38,542 bases of DNA from assembly GCF_000259195.1 (NCBI RefSeq), contig NZ_JH650775.1, positions 75,656 through 114,197 on the forward strand, in the 5' to 3' direction. The stretch comes from Pseudomonas donghuensis. Lineage in GTDB: Bacteria; Pseudomonadota; Gammaproteobacteria; Pseudomonadales; Pseudomonadaceae. Made by a program: the position numbers and the translations under genes. Below the pieces are notes generated by a model. It was not told the DNA's origin. It did no database searches and saw nothing but the letters and a program-made list of their open reading frames with translations. Of this stretch, positions 32,892 through 38,542 are shown in pieces. Within the stretch, counting starts at the first letter, position 1; every line of letters starts with the position of its first letter.

Positions 32892-33461
32892 TTACTCATG
32901 TTCAGCGGCCAACATTGATCTGAACTGTAGAACAACCTCTGGCGATAGCCCCGCAGCTTCAAACACTGCGCAGGTGAAGCTAACAGGTGCAGGGCCTGGT
33001 GCAGTAATGATCCGGTCTGCAACCATAGCGCCTGTACAGCTGTGATAAAGAGCCTCCCCTTTATAATTTGCAGCCTTCTGTTTTAGGAAATCAGCGCTGT
33101 TCGAGGTGTGAGGCGTCGTGTTGAGGAGGTCGGCCCTCGCCAGAGCCAGCGTTGCGCCACATATTCCAGCGATTGTCGCCCCCGCGAGTCGGCTAGCACG
33201 AAGAAAGTCTCCAATATCTGGCGCTTCTGCTTGCTCCCAGACCATGCCTCCGACGATGACGACAACATCTGGTTTCCAGTCCAGGCATTGTTCCAAACTG
33301 CTATCCACCGTTACGGCCAACCCTCCCTGCGAGAAGAACTGCCCCGGAGCTGGGGCAAAAAAGCGGACGTCGATTCCGTAAAACGGTGATGCGGTGCCTG
33401 CAATGAAAGCGTATTCCCAATCAGCAAAACCGGGTGTCAGTACCAAACCTATGCGTGCCAT
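32892..33461 (-). CDS. DJ-1/PfpI family protein (class I glutamine-amidotransferase-like)
   Basis: The 189-residue protein has the DJ-1/PfpI fold. It begins with strand ARIGLVLTPGFADWEYA, where the acidic residue after Trp is the conserved Glu. VVVIVGGMVWEQA precedes the nucleophile elbow GICGATLALARA, with catalytic Cys101. Family members include deglycases, chaperones, proteases and isonitrile hydratases; the exact activity cannot be assigned. AAGGAGG lies about 10 bases before the ATG at 33461. Confidence 0.88.
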   Translation of the reverse strand: MARIGLVLTPGFADWEYAFIAGTASPFYGIDVRFFAPAPGQFFSQGGLAVTVDSSLEQCLDWKPDVVVIVGGMVWEQAEAPDIGDFLRASRLAGATIAGICGATLALARADLLNTTPHTSNSADFLKQKAANYKGEALYHSCTGAMVADRIITAPGPAPVSFTCAVFEAAGLSPEVVLQFRSMLAAEHE

Positions 33462-33769
33462 CTGTCAGAGTCCTCCTTGAATCCCGGGAACATAAAGCGG
33501 TAACAACCGGATTTCAAGGCTTGTTTTAGGCAGCTCCCTGCCGATCAAGTCGTCTTGGCTACAGGGTCTCAACGCAGATATGCGACGATGTCGCCTGCGA
33601 ACTTGCTCCGACCAGCGACAGGGAACAGGCCGCGAGCACTGGGCCAGACTGAACGCCCTGCCTCGCTACATGTTCCTGCTGCGCCCTTCTAGGCCCACCA
33701 ACCTCCGCCGGCTTCAGCACCGGTGACAACTCACTGATATCTACCAACATGCCAGCTATCGGTGAGTTG
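33462..33769. other. 308-base intergenic region with a long inverted repeat
   Basis: No gene is convincing here. A minus-strand frame at 33559-33813 overlaps the next gene and lacks a ribosome site. The notable element is the inverted repeat at 33720-33776. Confidence 0.4.
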
Positions 33770-33776
33770 TCACCGG
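33720..33776. repeat. 20-bp inverted repeat (19 of 20 matched) with a 17-base loop
   Basis: CCGGTGACAACTCACTGATA at 33720-33739 is the reverse complement of 33757-33776 apart from one position. The right arm includes the stop codon of the excalibur-domain gene (33770-33772). The stem could act as a transcription terminator, although no T-tract follows on either strand. It could also be the ends of a small non-autonomous element or a site for a dimeric protein. Confidence 0.7.
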
Positions 33777-34051
33777 CACCACTGCGCCTCACAGGGCACG
33801 CCGTCGTAGTCACCGTCCATCTCCATGCCTGGGCAATTTTGCAGAAAGTTTTTGGCCTCTTTGCACGAGGTCATCTGGGAACAATATTTGCGCCCATCGC
33901 ATTTGAATGGCGGTGAAACAAGCTTCGGAGCAATCGTAACTGAAGAGGCTGCTGTGGGAGGCGATAGCCGGACCTCAGTCAAGGATTGCAATTGAGGGGA
34001 AAGCTTCCAAGCCAACAGACCAACAACGAGCGCTACCAAAATCAGTTTCAT
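33770..34051 (-). CDS. excalibur calcium-binding domain protein
   Basis: The 93-residue protein has an N-terminal hydrophobic signal or anchor (MKLILVALVVGLLAWKL) and a C-terminal excalibur domain from about residue 49. The domain shows FKCDGRKYCSQMTSCKEA, NCPGMEMDGDYDGVPCE and a final WC. The calcium-binding D-x-D-x-D of this family is D79-D81-D83. These domains are usually extracellular and often follow a nuclease-type domain; here it stands alone. The ATG at 34051 overlaps the stop of the upstream frame in an ATGA. Confidence 0.85.
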   Translation of the reverse strand: MKLILVALVVGLLAWKLSPQLQSLTEVRLSPPTAASSVTIAPKLVSPPFKCDGRKYCSQMTSCKEAKNFLQNCPGMEMDGDYDGVPCEAQWCR

Positions 34052-34302
34052 TTTGATCCACCCGTGATGAGAGGCCGTTTGCATTTGCGCGTTGCCTGCT
34101 TTCCAGCGTAACCCACTAATCCACGTTCAGCCTGCCGGTAGGTGAGAAAGCGGCCACCGTCCACTTCCTCGCTCCCAGTCAGGTTCATTCCGACCCGGGC
34201 CATGCCGGTGATTTTCACGTCGAGCAGCTGCGGGAAAACATCGGGGCCTGGCCCTGAACCAAATATCCAGGCGCTGATAGTCGAGCGCCCAAGGCCTGAC
34301 AA
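34048..34302 (-). CDS. possible small protein coupled to the excalibur gene
   Basis: An 84-codon frame from TTG 34302 (or an internal ATG at 34203) ends in an ATGA overlap with the next gene, typical of coupled translation. Composition is plausible (MARVGMNLTGSEEVDGGRF) but no domain is recognised, and no ribosome site is seen before either start. It could equally be the 3' end of a decayed gene. Confidence 0.3.
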   Translation of the reverse strand: MSGLGRSTISAWIFGSGPGPDVFPQLLDVKITGMARVGMNLTGSEEVDGGRFLTYRQAERGLVGYAGKQATRKCKRPLITGGSK

Positions 34303-34563
34303 TTACCGATCAGCAGCAGAACCGAGCGCCTGATGGAGCCTGTACGACACCAACATAAAGAGCCCCACCTTGAGAACTAGTGGCTAGATGGTTGCTCGCC
34401 AACCAGGGGAGGAATGCCGCCCAAGGCCTAGCGCTTGTGGCAAAAATGAGAATCGTCTGATTTCGAATTCGAGGTGGCGTAGGTAGCTTCACCTATCCAT
34501 TTTGAACTAGTACGAATTAGCAATGAACTTACACAATTCGGAATTAACGCAAAGCAAGCAAGC
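34303..34563. other. intergenic flank of the repeat array
   Basis: No gene is supported. The sequence turns AT-rich from about 34450, and AAGC is repeated at 34552-34563 immediately before the octamer array, as if the two repeats share an origin. Confidence 0.4.
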
Positions 34564-35275
34564 AAGTAATTAAGTAATTAAGTAATTAAGTAATTAAGTA
34601 ATTAAGTAATTAAGTAATTAAGTAATTAAGTAATTAAGTAATTAAGTAATTAAGTAATTAAGTAATTAAGTAATTAAGTAATTAAGTAATTAAGTAATTA
34701 AGTAATTAAGTAATTAAGTAATTAAGTAATTAAGTAATTAAGTAATTAAGTAATTAAGTAATTAAGTAATTAAGTAATTAAGTAATTAAGTAATTAAGTA
34801 ATTAAGTAATTAAGTAATTAAGTAATTAAGTAATTAAGTAATTAAGTAATTAAGTAATTAAGTAATTAAGTAATTAAGTAATTAAGTAATTAAGTAATTA
34901 AGTAATTAAGTAATTAAGTAATTAAGTAATTAAGTAATTAAGTAATTAAGTAATTAAGTAATTAAGTAATTAAGTAATTAAGTAATTAAGTAATTAAGTA
35001 ATTAAGTAATTAAGTAATTAAGTAATTAAGTAATTAAGTAATTAAGTAATTAAGTAATTAAGTAATTAAGTAATTAAGTAATTAAGTAATTAAGTAATTA
35101 AGTAATTAAGTAATTAAGTAATTAAGTAATTAAGTAATTAAGTAATTAAGTAATTAAGTAATTAAGTAATTAAGTAATTAAGTAATTAAGTAATTAAGTA
35201 ATTAAGTAATTAAGTAATTAAGTAATTAAGTAATTAAGTAATTAAGTAATTAAGTAATTAAGTAATTAAGTAATT
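34564..35275. repeat. octanucleotide tandem array, 89 perfect copies of AAGTAATT
   Basis: The 712 bases are an exact multiple of 8 and, by eye, every copy is identical. Each unit has seven A/T and one G and contains the palindrome TAATTA across unit borders. Because 8 is not a multiple of 3, every reading frame passes through TAA stops on both strands, so the array is not translated. It ends two bases before a reading frame for a small lipoprotein and 170 bases before a fimbrial adhesin gene. Copy number probably changes by slipped-strand mispairing; the AT-rich TpA steps would suit binding of MvaT/MvaU-type silencers. Confidence 0.95.
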
Positions 35276-35445
35276 ATAAATTAAAACCAACTTTACTTGC
35301 AAGTGCTCTTATTGCAATTTCTGCTTGTGCGCCTACCGTGCAGCACGAAACTTCTGCAAGCACTCCCCTTCGCGATGAAGCCAACAAACTCAAAGTTGAA
35401 AACCCGGATTACCATTGGGAATTTATTGAGAGGCCAGGCAAGTAA
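35276..35445 (+). pseudogene. small lipoprotein reading frame without start codon, at the array edge
   Basis: From 35278 the frame encodes KLKPTLLASALIAISACAP, a clear lipoprotein signal peptide with lipobox ISAC. A short polar tail follows, ending YHWEFIERPGK before TAA 35443-35445. No ATG, GTG or TTG is in frame between the preceding in-frame stop inside the array (35263) and this signal peptide. The bases before the first AAA codon read AT, so one missing G would restore ATG-AAA-TTA. The stop overlaps the adhesin ATG (TAATG), indicating that the two were one operon. This is either a start codon lost at the array boundary or a sequencing error beside the repeat. Confidence 0.6.
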
Positions 35446-36407
35446 TGGCACTCAACAACATAACATGGCTGCTGTTCACCCTATTGCTCTGCGCCAGCAC
35501 TTCATCAATGGCCGCAATTTGCACACCAGTATCAAATTTCAAGACGCTTATACTAAATAGTTCACTTAGCGATATGAAACTTGATATCCCCCGAGATACA
35601 CCTGATGGCACCACTGTCTACGAACAGTCTATGGGCAGCGTGGGCGACACAGCCTCATATGACTGCAGCGTCAACACCAATATGGGGCTTATTGCTAATC
35701 CGTCCTTCAGCACCCATACCACCAAGGGCTACTTGTTCGCGATGCCCGGGACCGGACTGTCCTGGTACATTAAAAGTGGGGATAAAAACGAGGGCCTGCC
35801 CTCCTATGACGACAACGTTGTAACAACAACAGGTAGTCGATATCTCATGGGTGCTACCTATACGCTCGGCTTGGTAAAAACAGGTAATATTCCCACCAAT
35901 ACCAAACCGATCAACGGGCTACTGGCCACCTATAAGAAAGGTGATCTGGAACTTATCAAGTTCTATCTTAACTTAACCATTACCCATCAATCTGCCTCCT
36001 GCAAAAGTCCGGACGTGCAGGTCAATATGGGCACTGATCACACCGTCAGCAGCCTTGACACTGCAAACACGCCCAAGGTCGCCTTCAACATTAACCTGAT
36101 TGACTGCCCAAAGGCGATTAACAAGATCCATTACACGCTCAAAGCCAACACTTCCATTATTGATGCACGAGCGGGAATTGTTGAGTTAAGCGCCGACTCA
36201 ATCGCTCGCGGGATTGGCCTTCAGCTATTCAACGAAAATAGTCAACCCATTGAACTCGAAAAGAGTCAGGTCTTCACCGACAGCACCGGCAACAGTGGTG
36301 GAAACTTCCAGATCCCCCTCAAAGCGGCCTACTACCGAATACCCAATGAATCACTCACACCTGGCACGGCAAACTCGAGTGTGACCTTCATCATGAGCTA
36401 CCTTTGA
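35445..36407 (+). CDS. two-domain fimbrial adhesin (tip protein)
   Basis: The 320-residue protein has a signal peptide (cleavage after SSMAA, about residue 24). A probable receptor-binding domain of about 160 residues follows, with a Cys near each end. The C-terminal domain from about residue 183 is of the chaperone-usher pilin type: SASCKSPDVQVNMG, FNINLIDCPK, GIGLQLFNENSQPIELE and the final strand TPGTANSSVTFIMSYL. This is the FimH/MrkD layout. No major pilin, chaperone or usher gene is in the window. GC content is lower than in neighbouring chromosome genes, in line with acquired DNA. Its start overlaps the upstream lipoprotein stop. Confidence 0.85.
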   Translation: MALNNITWLLFTLLLCASTSSMAAICTPVSNFKTLILNSSLSDMKLDIPRDTPDGTTVYEQSMGSVGDTASYDCSVNTNMGLIANPSFSTHTTKGYLFAMPGTGLSWYIKSGDKNEGLPSYDDNVVTTTGSRYLMGATYTLGLVKTGNIPTNTKPINGLLATYKKGDLELIKFYLNLTITHQSASCKSPDVQVNMGTDHTVSSLDTANTPKVAFNINLIDCPKAINKIHYTLKANTSIIDARAGIVELSADSIARGIGLQLFNENSQPIELEKSQVFTDSTGNSGGNFQIPLKAAYYRIPNESLTPGTANSSVTFIMSYL

Positions 36408-36415
36408 AGCCTCCC

Positions 36416-36598
36416 TCAATGAAGGGTCTCGCTATAACCACTCAGGGCGCGCAGCTGGTATTCGGTGACAGCCTGGTAAAGCGACTCAGCCTCCAGCCGC
36501 AGGCGCTCGACTTCCTTTGCCGGTTGACCGGCATCCAGGGCTTCAGGATAGCGGCGCAGCGCATCGATGGCCTGCTGAATCAGCGGCTCGCCGGCCTA
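36416..36598 (-). pseudogene. C-terminal remnant of an unidentified gene
   Basis: Minus-strand sequence directly after a TAG at 36598-36596 reads AGEPLIQQAIDALRRYPEAL, then PAKEVERLRLEAESLYQAV and TEYQLRALSGYSETLH before TGA at 36418-36416. The composition and the helix-type periodicity are those of a real protein C-terminus, and the codons are GC-rich chromosome-type. The frame is open upstream of the TAG too, so a premature stop or a deletion has broken the gene. The family is not identified. Confidence 0.5.
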
Positions 36599-36870
36599 GA
36601 TTACGCCCACCAGGGTCCTCTTCACGCTTTGTCGCTCTGGCCATTTGATCAAAGCAGTATAGGCCATCGGCCATTTCTTCTTAGCTGCAGAGCGCGCCAG
36701 ATCAATGACGACCGCCAATGTCTGGTTCCGGCCAGGAGCGGACAGTGGACAAGATGATGGCAAAGCAGTAACGTCAGGCTCCTGGGTCGAATGTCCACTT
36801 CTGTAGTATTTCGGCCGAGTTCCGTAGCAACGGTGTACCGTCAATTCAGCGAGTCTGCTTCGAAGTCCGA
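36599..36870. other. 272-base spacer before the FAD-oxidase gene
   Basis: The minus-strand frame continues from the remnant to about 36844 but its composition becomes atypical. I see no other gene, and no promoter that I can place with confidence. Confidence 0.35.
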
Positions 36871-38376
36871 ATGCACGCGTTATTTTCGAGTCACAGCGAG
36901 GGAACGCAATTGATCGACAATACGCAACTGCACTCCACTTCAGAGTCGTCGCATATTCTCACTCGGCGCAATCTACTCCAGGCTGGCATGACCGGGATTG
37001 CAGTCAGTGTGCTTTCACCTTGGTCGTTATGGGCGGCACCATCGGGCGTCTTGGTTAACGATGTGACACTGCTCAATCCGATTTGGGTTAATCGCCTGTT
37101 CGCACCGCGCACCACCGACGAAATACAACAGGCGCTCGCTATGTGGTCAGGCCCGGTCAGTATCGGTGGTGGCCGCTATAGCATGGGTGGACAGATTGCC
37201 ACCGAAGACAGCCTGCACCTCGACATGCGTCAGTTCAATCAGGTAATCCGATACTCGCCTGAGAACAGGGTCATACGCGTGCAAACAGGGATGCGGTGGC
37301 GTGACCTGCAGTCGGTCATAGACCCGCACGACCACTCGATAAAAATCATGCAGAGCTATGCCAACTTCACCGTCGGCGGATCGCTGTCGGTCAATGCTCA
37401 TGGGCGCTATGTCGGCGCTGGCCCGGTAATCAACTCTGTGCGTTCTCTGCAACTGGTGCTCGCCAACGGTTCGGTAGTAGAAGCGTCCCGCACCGCAAAT
37501 GCCGACCTGTTCCACGCTGCCATCGGTGGCTATGGTGCGCTGGGGGTGATCACTGAGGTCGAACTGGACCTTGCGTCCAACGTCACGATGGAACGTCAGA
37601 TACACCGCATGTCAGTTGCCGATTACCCGAATTTTTTCAATGACCAGGTCTGTGGGAACGAACAGGCTATCCTGCACAACGCCGATCTGGCCCCCCCTTA
37701 CTTTGACCAGGCCACTTCCGTCACCTGGCGCGCCTCGGACAAAGAGTTGACAGTCGCAGAAAGGCTGGTCGCGCCGGGGCAATCGTACAAACTCAACCAG
37801 ACCCTCATGTGGAGTGTGGCCAAGCTTCCCGGCGGCCCGCTGATTCGCAAGGATGTGATCGATCCACTGCGCTATCTCAACCACCCGGTTGTACGGCGCA
37901 ATTACGAGGCTAGTGCGGATGTCGCCTCGCTTGGGCCTATCGCAACCCGAAACAGTACCTACGCGTTGCAGGAATATTTTGTGCCGGTGGCACAGTTCAA
38001 TGCGTTCGTAAAGCAAATGGCCGCCATCCTACAGGCGCACCGCGTTGACGCCGTTAATATCTCCATCCGGCACGCTCAGGGCGACCCCGACTCGTTTCTG
38101 TCTTGGGCACGCGAAGAAGTGTTTTCCTTCGTACTCTATTACTGGCAACGCGTTTGCGTGGTCGACCGTGAGGAAGTTGGCGTGTGGACGCGCAAACTTA
38201 TCAACGCCGCGCTGTCGCTTGGGGGTACCTATTATCTACCCTACCAACTGCATGCAACGCAGGAACAGTTCTCACGTGCCTACCCAAACGCGCGACGTCT
38301 GTTCGCACTCAAGGCGCAAGTCGATCCGGGTAAGCGATTCCGGAACAAGCTCTGGGACAAGTACTACACGGGGTAG
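36871..38376 (+). CDS. Tat-exported FAD-linked oxidase (PCMH/VAO family)
   Basis: The 501-residue protein begins with a twin-arginine signal (TRRNLLQAGMTGIAVS, RR at residues 32-33), so a folded, cofactor-loaded protein is likely exported. The PCMH-type FAD domain follows: PVSIGGGRYSMGG, RVQTGMRWRDLQSVI, NFTVGGSLSVNAHG and GGYGALGVITEVEL. The C-terminal ALO-like part ends in VDPGKRFRNKLWDKYY. Relatives oxidise sugars, sugar lactones or alcohols with oxygen as acceptor. The ATG at 36871 has no ribosome site; TTG at 36910, with GAGGG 7 bases upstream, is an alternative that keeps the whole Tat signal. The substrate is unknown. Confidence 0.85.
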   Translation: MHALFSSHSEGTQLIDNTQLHSTSESSHILTRRNLLQAGMTGIAVSVLSPWSLWAAPSGVLVNDVTLLNPIWVNRLFAPRTTDEIQQALAMWSGPVSIGGGRYSMGGQIATEDSLHLDMRQFNQVIRYSPENRVIRVQTGMRWRDLQSVIDPHDHSIKIMQSYANFTVGGSLSVNAHGRYVGAGPVINSVRSLQLVLANGSVVEASRTANADLFHAAIGGYGALGVITEVELDLASNVTMERQIHRMSVADYPNFFNDQVCGNEQAILHNADLAPPYFDQATSVTWRASDKELTVAERLVAPGQSYKLNQTLMWSVAKLPGGPLIRKDVIDPLRYLNHPVVRRNYEASADVASLGPIATRNSTYALQEYFVPVAQFNAFVKQMAAILQAHRVDAVNISIRHAQGDPDSFLSWAREEVFSFVLYYWQRVCVVDREEVGVWTRKLINAALSLGGTYYLPYQLHATQEQFSRAYPNARRLFALKAQVDPGKRFRNKLWDKYYTG

Positions 38377-38542
38377 TGTAAGGCCCGTGGCAAAGGAAGC
38401 CTGAACCCAACTTGGTGATGTCGCGTTTTCCCTCTGCGTCCGTTATTTGGCAAGCCGTGAGGTAGCTTTGGGTTGTTTACAGCCCTTTGCGACAGGCAAC
38501 AATCGGCCAATAGTGGACTACCCCCATTCCAATAGACATTTT

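Noticed and set aside
33559..33813. Minus-strand 84-codon frame
   Set aside because: It overlaps the excalibur gene end and runs through the inverted repeat, with no ribosome site or recognisable motif.
34564..35275. Tandem array considered as a CRISPR, iteron origin or coding repeat
   Set aside because: There are no spacers, the 8-base unit is too short and too uniform for CRISPR or iterons, no replication initiator gene is nearby, and all frames contain stops.

Overview
The window is GC-rich DNA that reads as a Pseudomonas chromosome, probably of the putida/fluorescens broad group. The basis is codon use, dense head-to-tail operons and family content: RND and MFS efflux, TonB receptor, MipA/OmpV porin-like protein, YghU, GGDEF enzyme. 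The first 29.5 kb look like ordinary chromosome. From about 29.6 kb the sequence becomes an accessory region with small secreted proteins, gene remnants, a long octanucleotide repeat and an orphan fimbrial adhesin. I see no tRNA, rRNA, integrase, transposase or CRISPR array.

Region by region: 1-779 is the 3' part of an agmatine-deiminase-family gene. 864-6235 is an efflux unit: TetR regulator with an operator-like inverted repeat, membrane fusion protein, RND pump, and an overlapping GNAT acetyltransferase. 6500-11079 holds an OmpV-like barrel protein, YghU and five small or uncharacterised, mostly membrane-anchored proteins.

11228-20826 is the most coherent metabolic block. A PaaK-like protein that has lost its nucleotide-binding loop and C-terminal domain is followed by a PaaE-like reductase that has lost its 2Fe-2S domain. 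These converge, across a strong bidirectional hairpin, on a four-gene operon of outer membrane factor, EmrA-like adaptor, EmrB-like MFS pump and siderophore-interacting ferric reductase. A LysR gene is divergent from that operon and is followed by an HpaB/PvcC-type FADH2-dependent phenol hydroxylase. My reading (inference) is that the block makes or modifies a phenolic or catecholic compound, exports it and recovers iron from it.

21317-27347 carries a NeuD-type acetyltransferase, a YceK/YidQ-like lipoprotein, a helix-hairpin-helix protein, a second GNAT enzyme, an NAD-dependent epimerase-like protein and a TonB-dependent siderophore receptor with a Fur-box-like site upstream. An OsmC-family pseudogene and a membrane-anchored diguanylate cyclase (GGEEM active site) follow.

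29694-34051 is a run of small exported or hypothetical proteins: a lipoprotein, a Cys-rich secreted protein, a Gly-rich secreted protein, a 43-residue YHYH-type peptide and an excalibur-domain protein, with a DJ-1/PfpI protein among them. 34564-35275 is 89 tandem copies of the octamer AAGTAATT. It runs up to a small lipoprotein reading frame whose start codon appears to lack one G, and that frame overlaps the start of a two-domain fimbrial adhesin with no chaperone or usher nearby. A decayed minus-strand gene and a Tat-exported FAD-linked oxidase end the window.
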